A stretch of 25,994 bases of DNA, from positions 1-25,994 of the forward strand of contig CALFIC010000025.1 of assembly GCA_937876225.1 (NCBI GenBank), written 5' to 3'. The position numbers and the translations under genes are program-made. Under the pieces are notes generated by a model. That model was not told the DNA's origin. It made no database searches and saw only the letters and a list, made by a program, of their open reading frames with translations. This DNA comes from an uncultured Chloroflexota bacterium. Its GTDB lineage: Bacteria; Chloroflexota; Chloroflexia; Chloroflexales; Roseiflexaceae. The first letter of the stretch is position 1. Each line of letters starts with the position of its first letter. Positions 7,529 to 15,477 of the stretch are shown piece after piece.

Positions 7529-7759
7529 ATGACTACGGTAATGATTGTTGGAATTGTCTTGATGGTAGCACGTATTGCACTGCGGATCGGCATATTGTTG
7601 GTGGCGATTTGGGCTGGCGTACGTTTGATCGAACGCTTCCGCACCCCCCGTCCGCAACAGAGTGTCCCCGCCCTCGCCCCAGCCATGGTAGCCCCAACGA
7701 CTGAACTCGCTGTCGCCACACCCGCCGCTGAAGCAACTGATACACAAGTAGGAGCATAA
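7529..7759 (+). CDS. Small single-span membrane protein (76 aa), unknown function
   Basis: The ATG at 7529 has a strong ribosome site (GGAGG, 7518-7522). One hydrophobic helix covers ~4-27 (MIVGIVLMVARIALRIGILL...), followed by a basic stop-transfer stretch (RLIERFRTPRP). A ~40-residue Pro/Ala/Thr-rich hydrophilic tail comes next. The positive-inside rule puts the tail in the cytoplasm. I recognise no family. It ends 4 nt before the Gly/Met-rich exported protein, whose ribosome site (AGGAG) overlaps its 3' end, so the two form one operon and probably act together, perhaps at the envelope. An alternative overlapping frame beginning at 7495 is rejected because it lacks a ribosome site and has no membrane or domain logic. 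Confidence 0.75.
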   Translation: MTTVMIVGIVLMVARIALRIGILLVAIWAGVRLIERFRTPRPQQSVPALAPAMVAPTTELAVATPAAEATDTQVGA

Positions 7760-7763
7760 AATC

Positions 7764-8492
7764 ATGACAAACACGAAACGTGATTGGATCCGCACGATTG
7801 GAATTACTGGCGCGACATTGCTTACCGTCGGTGCCTTGACGATGGGGGGCTTGTTTGCCGCCAATGCCACTGGGGTGATTAGCTTACCTGCAGGCCGTGG
7901 TGGTCAGATGATGGGTCGTCAAGGTGGCCATGGTGGTGAGATGATGGGTCGTCAAGGTGGCCGTGGTGGTGAGATGATGGGTCGTCAAGGTGGCCGTGGT
8001 GGTCAGATGATGGGTCGTCAAGGTGGTCGCGGCGGCCACGACGGTATGATGGGTGGCGATTTTGGTCAAGGCGGTATGATGGGCAAGCAAGGCCATGGTG
8101 GCATGATGCAATTTGGTGGCCAAGCCACTGCTGCCGATGCCCAAGTATTGCAACACACCTTACATATGCTCCAACAAGAACAAGCCTTGGCAAGTGCCTT
8201 GGGTGCAAGTAACCCTACTGCCAAAGCGATTGCCGCGAGCCGGGCCACCGATATTACCACCATCACCAATTGGCTCAAAACTTGGTACCCCAACGAAACG
8301 ATTCCTACGGCCCCAAGTGCGAGTGGTACCGTGGTTGAATTACGCCAAATGATGCAACACCACGATTTGCAGATCGATCAAGTTGTTACAAACGGGAAAT
8401 TCGACCATCCCGAGTTGCAGAAGTGGTTGACTGATTCCCTCAAGCAACGAGCAAACGATGTGAGTGCCTTGTTTGGTGCCCAAACTTCGTAA
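7764..8492 (+). CDS. Exported Gly/Met-rich repeat protein with a helical DUF305-like C-terminus
   Basis: The 242-residue protein has an N-terminal signal or anchor: basic TNTKRDWIR, a hydrophobic stretch ~11-33, and a possible cleavage after FAANA. Residues 45-88 are four near-identical 11-mers (RGGQMMGRQGG type). Degenerate Gly/Met/His copies continue to ~115, giving clustered MM pairs with His and Gly. The C-terminal ~125 residues are predicted helical. HMLQQEQALASALGA, later IAASRATDITTITNWLKTWYP, then MMQHHDLQIDQVV recall DUF305-type four-helix proteins in weak form. Methionine/histidine clusters are known in exported copper-handling proteins, so metal (Cu) binding is an inference, not shown. 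It is the second gene of an operon with the small membrane protein and is followed by a strong hairpin terminator. Confidence 0.8.
   Translation: MTNTKRDWIRTIGITGATLLTVGALTMGGLFAANATGVISLPAGRGGQMMGRQGGHGGEMMGRQGGRGGEMMGRQGGRGGQMMGRQGGRGGHDGMMGGDFGQGGMMGKQGHGGMMQFGGQATAADAQVLQHTLHMLQQEQALASALGASNPTAKAIAASRATDITTITNWLKTWYPNETIPTAPSASGTVVELRQMMQHHDLQIDQVVTNGKFDHPELQKWLTDSLKQRANDVSALFGAQTS
7896..8027 (+). repeat. Four 33-nt in-frame tandem repeats
   Basis: Units start at 7896, 7929, 7962 and 7995, each coding the 11-mer [R/H]GG[Q/E]MMGRQGG. The DNA is nearly identical between units (differences mainly CGT/CAT and CAG/GAG), indicating recent expansion by slippage or unequal recombination. From 8028 the copies become degenerate. 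Copy number is likely variable between strains. Confidence 0.95.
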
Positions 8493-8508
8493 TCGATGGT
8501 AAGACTTC

Positions 8509-8547
8509 AAGATCCCCCGCTATGTGTCGCGCATAGCGGGGGATCTT
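8509..8547 (+). terminator. Strong hairpin after the Gly/Met-rich gene
   Basis: Arms 8509-8524 and 8532-8547 pair perfectly over 16 bp (AAGATCCCCCGCTATG / CATAGCGGGGGATCTT) around a 7-nt loop. It sits 17 nt after the stop codon. Only a short U-poor tail (GTTCAT) follows, so it is not a textbook intrinsic terminator. It may act as a factor-assisted terminator or 3'-end stabiliser. Confidence 0.65.
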
Positions 8548-8645
8548 GTTCATAACATGACAGGTCAATCGAGGAAGTTTTGGGTGGATATTGAACGCAC
8601 CGTTGTGCCAGGTTGGGCTGACGCTTATGGGATGGCCATGTTATG

Positions 8646-8931
8646 TAGCCAAACAACAACCCCATACCCCCTTCTTTCTGTTTTTTTGTCATGAAACATA
8701 ATTCAAATAATTTTGAACGATATTTTTCGACAAAAAACACAAAGATATTCCTCACTCCCCCGGTAGCTGTTTTTTTGACCATGAAACATAATTCAAATAA
8801 TTTTGAAATATATTTGGCGACAAAAAAAGGTACTATACTCCCCCGCTCCCTGGTTGCTATTTTTGGTCACGAAAATAATTCAAATAATTTTGAAATATAT
8901 TTGGCGACAAAAAAACACTACCATACCCCCC
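8646..8931. repeat. Three palindromic ~90-nt direct repeats plus a degenerate fourth
   Basis: The conserved core (AT)TCAAATAATTTTGAA occurs at 8701, 8791 and 8878 (periods 90 and 87). Each core holds the inverted repeat TTCAAA-TAAT-TTTGAA. It is flanked outward by T-run-G[T/A]C on the left and GACAAAAAA on the right (clear in unit 1, partial in units 2-3), so each unit can fold into a long hairpin. Each unit ends in a C-run preceded by AT-rich bases (e.g. ATACCCCC, TATACTCCCCC). A partial degenerate end (GCCAAACAACAACCCCATACCCCC-like, from 8646) marks a fourth copy. The zone lies between the 8492 gene and the convergent amidase. The open frames through it (8691-9218 on +, 8507-8782 on -) have no ribosome site and are probably not genes. 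From 8932 to 9006 I see nothing further. Confidence 0.8.
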
Positions 8932-9006
8932 CTGCGAATCTCCAATGTTCCGGCGCGCACAATCGTGAACAAGTGCACGCCACGTATTGCGCAAGCGCAT
9001 TTCAGC

Positions 9007-9023
9007 TGGAGCATATTGCTCCA
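9007..9023 (-). terminator. Small hairpin downstream of the amidase gene
   Basis: TGGAGCA-TAT-TGCTCCA is a perfect 7-bp stem with a 3-nt loop, 36 nt past the amidase stop on the - strand. No T-run follows on either strand. It could be a weak terminator or chance; low confidence. Confidence 0.3.
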
Positions 9024-9059
9024 CTGGGAATGGGGGGGAATACTGACGGGATGTCGTCG

Positions 9060-10712
9060 TTAGCCGAGGTATATTTTGGGTTGGATACTCACCCGCCATT
9101 GTTCGGCGACTTGGGCCGCTTCGATGAGGAGTGCTTCTTTCCAAGGGCGGGCCATCAATTGGAATCCCACCGGAAGCCCTGCTTTGGTATAGCCGGCTGG
9201 AATGCTAATCGACGGTAAGCCACTCAAATTGGCAGCAAAGGCAAAGCGCATGATTTCGAAGGTGCTACTGAGATCGCTCATTCCTTGGTGGATTGATGCG
9301 GCATCAATAATCGGGGCAACGAGACCAGCAGTCGGTGTGGCAATCATATCGACAGTCGTAAATAGTTGGCGGAGTGTTGCGGTAAAGCTCGCCCGGGTGC
9401 GTTGGGCATGCGCAATATCGGTGGCGGTGAATTCACGCGATAATGCGAGTGATAAGCGTGTTTCGTCGGTCAAGAGATGTCCATGTTTTGTGAGTTGCGT
9501 ACCAAGCCCGTTGAGCATTTCGCTGGTAATGATGATGGTATGAGCGACGCGGGCTGCTTCGAGCCCGGGCACGGTGATTTCACGTAATTCAGCGCCGGCA
9601 GAGCGATAATAGTGCAACATACTGCGGCAATGCGAGACGATTTCGTTATCGGCATGTTCAAACCACGTCGGCATATAGCCAATCGTCATCCCGCGCAAAT
9701 CACGCCGCCCCAAGTTCGGTACCACTGGCAACGGTTGGTTATGCGTGGCGGGGTCGGCGGGGTCGCTCCCGGCCATACAGACGTAGGCGCTAGCGATTTC
9801 GGCGGGGTAGGGGGCAATCGGCCCCGGATGTGACATACTCCAAACTATCCCCGCACTGTCGTGTGACGATATCCGTCCATAGGTGGCTTTGAGCCCTATC
9901 ATCCCACAAAACGCCGCGGGGATGCGGATCGAGCCACCGCCATCGGCCCCAAGCGCAATTAATGCGAGTCCACTCGCGGTGGCAGATGCACCCCCACCCG
10001 AGCTCCCTCCAGCGGTATGATCGGGCTGGTAGGGGTTACGGGCAGGACCGTGGGCCCGGCTCGTACCAACGACCCCTAGGCCGATTTCGTGCATTTGGCC
10101 CTTGCCAATGATGAGTGCCCCAGCCGCACGCAAGCGCGCCACTGGTGTGGCATCGGTGGGGGCTGGCGTGGCCCCGAGGAACGACGTGCCGCCACCGGTG
10201 CGGTAATTCATAACCGAAAATTCATCTTTGATTGAAACCGGAATCCCATCCAATAGCCCCAATGGTTGCCCAGCGGCATAGCGGGCCGTAGCCACCTCGG
10301 CATCACGAAGCAACGCAGCATCATCATAGGCAATAAACGCATTGAGCAATTGATAGTCTGGGTGATTACGTTTGGCAATAGTGGCTTCGGCGACGGCGAG
10401 GGGTGTCATGGTGCCGGCGCGGAACGCATTGTGCAAATCATTAATTGATGTCCACGGGGATACCACCGCCCGCGTTGCCATGTTGACGGTGTGCGGTTCG
10501 GCCACCCGTGCGGCCGACCAGCTACTGTGCATATCGGGTTCTGCTAAGGGCGTACTACTATCTATTTGCTGGCGATAGGCGGTGACACCGGCACTGGTGA
10601 GTAATCCTGGTGCGAGCAATCGCCGTGTATGCGGGTTTTCGAGCAAAAAACGTAATAATTTGAGTGCTACACCACGCAAACGAGGAAGCTTTACTGATTT
10701 GAGATCGTACAT
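9060..10712 (-). CDS. Amidase signature family enzyme
   Basis: The 550-residue protein starts at the ATG ending at 10712, with AAGGAA about 5 nt upstream; a TTG one codon earlier is less likely. The Ser-cisSer-Lys triad is intact: Lys162 in GIPVSIKDEF, cis-Ser237 in HTAGGSSGGGAS, and nucleophile Ser261 in GADGGGSIRIP. The 75- and 24-residue spacings match FAAH and GatA-type amidases. The C-terminal segment GLPSISIPAGYTKAGLPVGFQLMARPW is also family-typical. The first ~85 residues are a basic, partly hydrophobic extension (LPRLRGVALKLLRFLLE...) not needed for catalysis; it may be a membrane-association segment. No gatB or gatC neighbours are present, so it is more likely a stand-alone amide hydrolase than the glutamyl-tRNA amidotransferase subunit. 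Substrate unknown. Confidence 0.92.
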   Translation of the reverse strand: MYDLKSVKLPRLRGVALKLLRFLLENPHTRRLLAPGLLTSAGVTAYRQQIDSSTPLAEPDMHSSWSAARVAEPHTVNMATRAVVSPWTSINDLHNAFRAGTMTPLAVAEATIAKRNHPDYQLLNAFIAYDDAALLRDAEVATARYAAGQPLGLLDGIPVSIKDEFSVMNYRTGGGTSFLGATPAPTDATPVARLRAAGALIIGKGQMHEIGLGVVGTSRAHGPARNPYQPDHTAGGSSGGGASATASGLALIALGADGGGSIRIPAAFCGMIGLKATYGRISSHDSAGIVWSMSHPGPIAPYPAEIASAYVCMAGSDPADPATHNQPLPVVPNLGRRDLRGMTIGYMPTWFEHADNEIVSHCRSMLHYYRSAGAELREITVPGLEAARVAHTIIITSEMLNGLGTQLTKHGHLLTDETRLSLALSREFTATDIAHAQRTRASFTATLRQLFTTVDMIATPTAGLVAPIIDAASIHQGMSDLSSTFEIMRFAFAANLSGLPSISIPAGYTKAGLPVGFQLMARPWKEALLIEAAQVAEQWRVSIQPKIYLG

Positions 10713-10750
10713 CAATATTCCTTATTTTGTTCACTAATCTATTACTTCAC

Positions 10751-10759
10751 GTTATACCA
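10751..10759 (-). promoter_or_regulatory. Extended -10 promoter candidate for the amidase gene
   Basis: Read on the - strand, TGGTATAAC is an extended -10 (TGnTATAAT with one mismatch) about 40 nt upstream of the amidase start. No convincing -35 is visible. Confidence 0.4.
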
Positions 10760-10990
10760 TGAATGCCAGCCGAATTTACCAATATTTTGCCAAAAAAGAA
10801 CAGTAATTGCGCTTTTTAATCAAACTTCAATCTTTGCACGCCGCTCCTGCGATGACGGTAATTGTCATGTCACCTATTCACCAGCGCCCCGATGTTTTTT
10901 CAACCAAATAATAATGAATTAAATAAGGATAAAAAACGTATTGCGCGTCGTGAATAGATGCGAGACGCGATTCACTCATTGCGCACGCAA
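10760..10990. other. AT-rich intergenic stretch without a gene
   Basis: This part of the 329-nt gap between the amidase and gamma-glutamyltransferase genes holds no ORF with a ribosome site. I see only a short imperfect inverted repeat (ATGAC-N7-GTCAT, 10853-10869) and AT-rich DNA near 10900-10940. Nothing else is recognisable. Confidence 0.5.
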
Positions 10991-10993
10991 CCC

Positions 10994-11019
10994 CTCCGCT
11001 GACCACCATGTCAGCGGAG
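10994..11019 (-). terminator. Hairpin after the gamma-glutamyltransferase gene
   Basis: CTCCGCTGAC (10994-11003) pairs perfectly with GTCAGCGGAG (11010-11019) around a 6-nt loop. It lies 22 nt past the stop of the 11042-12637 gene on the - strand. No T-run follows, so it is a likely but non-canonical terminator. Confidence 0.55.
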
Positions 11020-11041
11020 AGGTGCAATATCCCCGCAGTAT

Positions 11042-12637
11042 TTAGACAACCAACGCCACGCCCGAGCACCCCGGATCTGCGCCACCCTGCAAGACGCCAT
11101 TGCGCATGGCGACGCCATGGACAAGTGCCATTTCGCCATAGCTTTGTGGTAGGCGCACGATTGGGTGGTATTTACGGACTTCGGCACAGATGTATTCGGG
11201 GATGCGGCCGTGACAGACGATGTTGTTGCCTTGGCAATCGACCCGCGGTGCCGCAATTGCATCGCTGATATTCATGTCGAAGTCGATGAAGTTGAGGATG
11301 GTCTGGAGCACGGCGGTGATAATCCGTGATGCCCCTGGTGCACCGACTACTAGCACTGGCTGGCCATCTTTCGAGATAATCGTTGGTGCCATGCCAGTGG
11401 TTCGCCCGACCCGCGGTGCAATCGAATTACGATGACCGGGGAAGGGGTGGAAGTTGACCATCGAATTGTTGTACATAAATCCCAACCCTGGCGTAATAAT
11501 CCCCGATGACATCCCCAATGAATGCGTCAAGGCCACACACATGCCGTTTTGGTCGACTACACTGATGTGGGTCGTGTCGGGGGGCGTGGTGGGAGTATCA
11601 CCAGGGGTAATCGGTTTGCCTGCATTGATATGCGCTTGCCATTCGCTGGCCCGTTGGCGTGAGGTCATCCATTCGACGGGCACCGGGCCACCACGCGGGT
11701 CACCCAAATGGGCATTGCGGTCGGTAAAGGCCGCCTTCATGGCCATCGCCACGAGGTAGATGTATTCGGCACTGTTATGCCCCAAGGCCGTCAAATTGTA
11801 GCCTTCGAGGATATTGAGGATCTCAATCACTGTTGGCCCACCGTGGGGTGCCTGCGACGTGACGATGTCATAGCCACGGTACGTGCCGCGTACTGCGTGT
11901 TCTTCGGCCACTTGGTAATCATTCAAGTCAGCGGCAGTGACATAGGAGCCATTGCTGGCCAAATCGCTACTGATTTTGGCGGCTAACTCGCCATGATAAA
12001 AATCATCTGCTCCGTGTTTGACGATATGGCGCAAGGTATTGGCATAGTCAGGATTTTTGAGGATCTCGCCTTCGTCATAGGGTTGACCGTCACGCAGATA
12101 AATCCGTCCTGATTCGGCATAGCTGGTCAAGTATTCGAGTTGCGACACCGATTCGGGGTATTTGGTACGTTTCTTCCAGCGATTGGCGAGGTGGCTATCG
12201 ACCACAAAGCCGCGCTCGGCGGTGTCAATCGCAGGTGCGATGACGTCGCCCCAGCTACGGGTGCCAAAACGCTTGAGCAACGTGTCGAGCGCGAGGAGCG
12301 TGCCTGGTGTGCAAATCGAGGTATAACCTTTGTCGTTGACTTTGCCTGACAAAAAATAGCCCCAGCCGTCGGGACTAAGTCGGATAAATTTATCAACCCA
12401 CATGTCGGCAGTCGCCAATGACCCGGCCAAGGCAGGGGCATCGAGCAATACTGGCGCTTCGCCTGGTTTTTGCACCAAGGCCAGGGCGTAGCCGCCAATC
12501 CCACACATTTGCGGATTAACGATGGCTTGCACAAAGGCACAGGTGACCGCAGCATCGACGGCGTTGCCGCCACTGCGTAATACTTGGGCGCCGGCCTCTA
12601 CGGCAATCGGCTCTGGTCCCGAAATAACAGCACTCAT
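11042..12637 (-). CDS. Gamma-glutamyltransferase family protein, probably cytoplasmic
   Basis: The 531-residue Ntn-hydrolase is made as a proenzyme that cleaves itself at a conserved Thr to give large and small subunits. Here the cleavage and nucleophile Thr is Thr355 in DTTHISVVDQNG. Substrate-site segments include GGNAVDAAVTCAFVQAIVNPQMCGIGG near the N-terminus, TSQAPHGGPTVIEIL and SLGMSSGIITPG. The start at 12637 (MSAVISG) is chosen because AGGAG lies 6 nt upstream; a longer frame to 12679 has no such site. Classical periplasmic enzymes carry a signal peptide. None is seen here, so an intracellular role on glutathione-like gamma-glutamyl compounds or other N-acylated substrates is possible. 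Some family members are cephalosporin acylases or capsule (CapD) enzymes. It may be a single-gene unit between two hairpins. Confidence 0.92.
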   Translation of the reverse strand: MSAVISGPEPIAVEAGAQVLRSGGNAVDAAVTCAFVQAIVNPQMCGIGGYALALVQKPGEAPVLLDAPALAGSLATADMWVDKFIRLSPDGWGYFLSGKVNDKGYTSICTPGTLLALDTLLKRFGTRSWGDVIAPAIDTAERGFVVDSHLANRWKKRTKYPESVSQLEYLTSYAESGRIYLRDGQPYDEGEILKNPDYANTLRHIVKHGADDFYHGELAAKISSDLASNGSYVTAADLNDYQVAEEHAVRGTYRGYDIVTSQAPHGGPTVIEILNILEGYNLTALGHNSAEYIYLVAMAMKAAFTDRNAHLGDPRGGPVPVEWMTSRQRASEWQAHINAGKPITPGDTPTTPPDTTHISVVDQNGMCVALTHSLGMSSGIITPGLGFMYNNSMVNFHPFPGHRNSIAPRVGRTTGMAPTIISKDGQPVLVVGAPGASRIITAVLQTILNFIDFDMNISDAIAAPRVDCQGNNIVCHGRIPEYICAEVRKYHPIVRLPQSYGEMALVHGVAMRNGVLQGGADPGCSGVALVV

Positions 12638-12689
12638 GGTTGCTCCTTGGGTGTAATCGTGGTGGCAATATTGTACCACTTGATAGTGG

Positions 12690-12731
12690 CATCACAACAC
12701 CGCTGGTGATTATCCCAGCGGTGTCGTGATG
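12690..12731 (-). terminator. Long hairpin at the end of the glycan operon
   Basis: CATCACaACACCGCTGG (12690-12706) pairs with CCAGCGGTGTcGTGATG (12715-12731): 16 pairs, one mismatch, 8-nt loop. It lies 25 nt past the stop of the 12757-13491 gene on the - strand and before the gamma-glutamyltransferase start, so it likely ends the six-gene operon. No T-run follows. Confidence 0.65.
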
Positions 12732-12756
12732 AGTAATTGCGTTGCTAGCGATGTGG

Positions 12757-13491
12757 TTACGCCACTGTGGTGTTTGTACAGACCACCACCATTTGGGCAC
12801 TCAAATACGTATTGATGAGGGGTATTTTTTCAAAAAATGGTTGCACGAAATGGACGAGACGGGCCGGCCATTCAGGAAAAAATGTCGGTACAAAGCCGAT
12901 GAAGGTGAGTTCGATCTGCTTCCATTGCGCTTGCCGACACCAATTGACGATTGCGGTACTGGTATAACTTTTTTCTTCATGCTCGATATGATATTGCGAA
13001 TATTTTTCGAATAATTTGACGATTGGGTTATTGCCGTTCGGCTCCAAAATAATCAATCTGCGACAACGTTGTGAAGCGTTTTGGATGGCGAGGGCCTGGC
13101 TATCGTCGGGCAAGTGATGGAGCACCGCTCGGATAATGCCCACATCATACACGGTATCAGATAACGTACTGGCATCGAGCAAATCTGCCACACCAAATGA
13201 GATGGTCGGGAATTGTTGTTTGGCGATATCGATGGCGACTGCTGCGGGGTCAAATGCCACAATTTGTGCATCAGGGAAGTAGAGCGCGAGCTCGGCCGTA
13301 TACATTCCATCACCGCAACCAAAGTCGATGATGGTGCGGGTATCGGCGGGGATAGATTTGATGATTTCACGCGATATACGGGCATGCGCGACTTTGGCTG
13401 AATAGGGTGGATTGCTCGAATAAAAATACCCCCCATGCGTCCGCATGTCTTCATTCCATATCTCAATTTGACGCTTTGTGTATTCGTGCAT
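12757..13491 (-). CDS. Class I SAM-dependent methyltransferase (distal gene of glycan operon)
   Basis: The 244-residue Rossmann methyltransferase has SAM motif I at 55-62 (IIDFGCGDG), an acidic residue after strand 2 (VAFDPAAVAIDIA), and motif post-I/II around FGVADLLDASTLSDTVYDVGIIRAVLHHLPDD. The C-terminal part (LILEPNGNNPIVKLFEKYS, then KIPLINTYLSAQMVVV) is shared in pattern with the other methyltransferase of this operon (17156-17893). The two look like diverged paralogues. The start at 13491 has AGGA 8 nt upstream. It lies 12 nt after the SDR-glycosyltransferase gene. The likely role is O-methylation of the sugar made or transferred by the operon, inferred from context. The methyl acceptor is unknown. 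Confidence 0.85.
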   Translation of the reverse strand: MHEYTKRQIEIWNEDMRTHGGYFYSSNPPYSAKVAHARISREIIKSIPADTRTIIDFGCGDGMYTAELALYFPDAQIVAFDPAAVAIDIAKQQFPTISFGVADLLDASTLSDTVYDVGIIRAVLHHLPDDSQALAIQNASQRCRRLIILEPNGNNPIVKLFEKYSQYHIEHEEKSYTSTAIVNWCRQAQWKQIELTFIGFVPTFFPEWPARLVHFVQPFFEKIPLINTYLSAQMVVVCTNTTVA

Positions 13492-13503
13492 ATATGATTC
13501 CTA

Positions 13504-15477
13504 TTAATTATTTGGTCGCGAAATCGATACGTCCGGCAAATCCGCATTGATGATGCCGTTGCGTACAATCGCCGAACGGATGAGGCGCGGGCGCTGTTTG
13601 ACTTCGATAACGATTTTGCCAATATATTCACCCAGCACGGCGATGCCTAACAAATTGATTGATCCAAAAAACAAGACCATCAACAAGACGGTTGTCACCC
13701 CTTGGGGGACATATGCAGGGAAGAATATTTTGACAATGATACTGACCAACATGCAGAGTACCGCAGCAATGGTCAATACGACACCACTCGTGCTCAGTAA
13801 GTTGAGTGGCGCATTACTATACGAAAAAAACGCCATCTTGGCCCAATTCAGGTTTTTGATGAAGCTATTCGTACTTACACCAAACATCCGCTCTGGACGT
13901 ATATAATCGACGCCGGTCTGCTTAAATCCCATGTATGCGCGTAAACCGCGCAAAAACAAATCACGTTCATTGCTGACCAGTAGCCATGCCATGACCTTTT
14001 TGTCGATAAGTGAAAAATCACCAGCATCGCGTGGGATCGGTATATAACTAAACGCAGCAAATACCCGATAAAACGCTTTGTAGAGGATTTCCCATCCCCA
14101 TGGCATTTCGCGCCGGATGCGGCGCCCATAGATGACATCGTAACCAGCTTCCCATTGTGCATAGAATTCAGCAATCAACTCAGGAGGGTCTTGCAAATCG
14201 CCATCAAGGAATACCACGGCGTCAGTGGAGGCAAGCTCCATTCCACTCCGGAAGGCCATCTGGCTGCCAAAGTTGCGACTATGCGAAATCCCCAAAACAT
14301 TGGGGTCATTGGCACTAATCGACTGAATCACCGCAAGAGAATCATCGGGGCTACAGTCGTTGACGAAAATAATCTCATACGGGCAACCGATTTTTTTGAA
14401 GGTGTCGGTTAATCGTCGGTACATGAAAGGAATCGCTTGTGCATCTTTGTAGCAGGCAATAATCGCACTTACGCTTCGTTTGCGGGTCGCTGCGGTCCGT
14501 TTGGACATCTGAATGAAATCTGCATCTGACAATTGTTCAATCCAAGTTTTGGTGGCAATCAGCCCTTGTTCGAGCGAAATTTCAGCTTTCCAGCCAATAT
14601 CACTCTCGGCTTTGCGGGGATCTGAATACCATTCCACCAAATCCCACTGTCGCGGGGGCATAGTGGCAAACACCGGATCGCCTGTGAGCTTAAACAATCC
14701 TTTCGTTTGCAACGCTAATTCGCGAATCGTGGTCGCTTGTCCGGTGCCAATATTGTAGGCTTGACCGTACATGTTGGGGTTCATTTGGGCTGCGACGAGG
14801 ATAAATGCGCGACAGACATCGTCGATATGCACAAAATCCCGCGAAATATCGCCCCGTACAAAATCAGGATACGTGCCGCGTAGGGCGTTTATCAGCAGAT
14901 TTGGGATGAGGCGGGCCGTGTCTTCGAGTGGTCCATAGACCGAATATAAACGCAAATTTACCACCGGTAATTGGCGGAATTTGCCACAATACTGCAAATA
15001 ATTCGATGTGGCTACTTTACTCAAGGCATAGTGGCTGTTGGGTTGCAGTTCGCCGTCTTCGGATGGTGCACTACAATTGGTGCCGTATTCCGAGCTACTC
15101 CCGGCATGGACAAATGCCGCAAATGGGCGTTGACTGAGTTGCTCAACAAAATCAACAACTGCAGTATAGTTGGTACGTTGAATCAGGGTTGCGTTGTTTT
15201 CGAATGAATACGCACCGTAGGCAGTACAATTAAAAACTGTTTGCGGCACAACGGTACTGAGCAAATTGCGTACCGCCGCACTATCAGTGATGTCCACTTC
15301 GACGACCTGTTCCGATGGTACATCATTTAAGCGCCAGGTGGGGTATTGCCGTACCACCGCATAGACGTCTTTGCGGACCTGTAAAAGCTGCTTAAACAAA
15401 TTTGCCCCAATGAAACCACCAGCGCCAATTACAATAATCGGGCCACGCAACGCGTTAATCATCGTTTCGTTATTCAT
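13504..15477 (-). CDS. Fusion: NAD-dependent sugar epimerase/dehydratase (SDR) + DPM1/GtrB-like glycosyltransferase 2
   Basis: This 657-residue protein fuses two enzymes. The N-terminal extended SDR (~10-320) has a GAGGFIG dinucleotide loop (18-24), Ser127-129 and catalytic Tyr150-x3-Lys154 (HYALSK), plus RDFVHIDD. These are typical of UDP/dTDP-sugar epimerases or dehydratases. After a linker comes a GT2 domain (~335-550) with NDCSPDD (373-379), SRNFGSQMAFRSG, the metal-binding FLDGDLQDPPEL (423-434) and RDAGDFSLIDKKV. Two transmembrane helices follow (~563-588, ~594-619), the layout of polyprenyl-phosphate sugar transferases (GtrB, ArnC). One polypeptide could thus make a nucleotide sugar and load it on undecaprenyl phosphate at the membrane. 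It overlaps the transketolase C-subunit gene by 8 nt, and GGGGA precedes the ATG. There is no frameshift; the fusion is continuous. Confidence 0.92.
   Translation of the reverse strand: MNNETMINALRGPIIVIGAGGFIGANLFKQLLQVRKDVYAVVRQYPTWRLNDVPSEQVVEVDITDSAAVRNLLSTVVPQTVFNCTAYGAYSFENNATLIQRTNYTAVVDFVEQLSQRPFAAFVHAGSSSEYGTNCSAPSEDGELQPNSHYALSKVATSNYLQYCGKFRQLPVVNLRLYSVYGPLEDTARLIPNLLINALRGTYPDFVRGDISRDFVHIDDVCRAFILVAAQMNPNMYGQAYNIGTGQATTIRELALQTKGLFKLTGDPVFATMPPRQWDLVEWYSDPRKAESDIGWKAEISLEQGLIATKTWIEQLSDADFIQMSKRTAATRKRSVSAIIACYKDAQAIPFMYRRLTDTFKKIGCPYEIIFVNDCSPDDSLAVIQSISANDPNVLGISHSRNFGSQMAFRSGMELASTDAVVFLDGDLQDPPELIAEFYAQWEAGYDVIYGRRIRREMPWGWEILYKAFYRVFAAFSYIPIPRDAGDFSLIDKKVMAWLLVSNERDLFLRGLRAYMGFKQTGVDYIRPERMFGVSTNSFIKNLNWAKMAFFSYSNAPLNLLSTSGVVLTIAAVLCMLVSIIVKIFFPAYVPQGVTTVLLMVLFFGSINLLGIAVLGEYIGKIVIEVKQRPRLIRSAIVRNGIINADLPDVSISRPNN

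Noticed and set aside
8691..9218. 175-aa + strand ORF and the - strand ORF 8507-8782 through the palindromic repeats
   Set aside because: Neither has a ribosome site. The first runs antisense into the amidase gene, the second through the 8509-8547 hairpin. Kept only as an open question in the repeat finding.
9060..10712. gatA (glutamyl-tRNA amidotransferase subunit A)
   Set aside because: The catalytic triad is shared by all amidase-signature enzymes; gatB and gatC are absent and the long N-terminal extension is atypical.
13504..15477. Two separate genes joined by a sequencing error
   Set aside because: The linker is continuous in one frame with no internal ribosome site or start at the GT2 boundary; only reads could fully exclude it.
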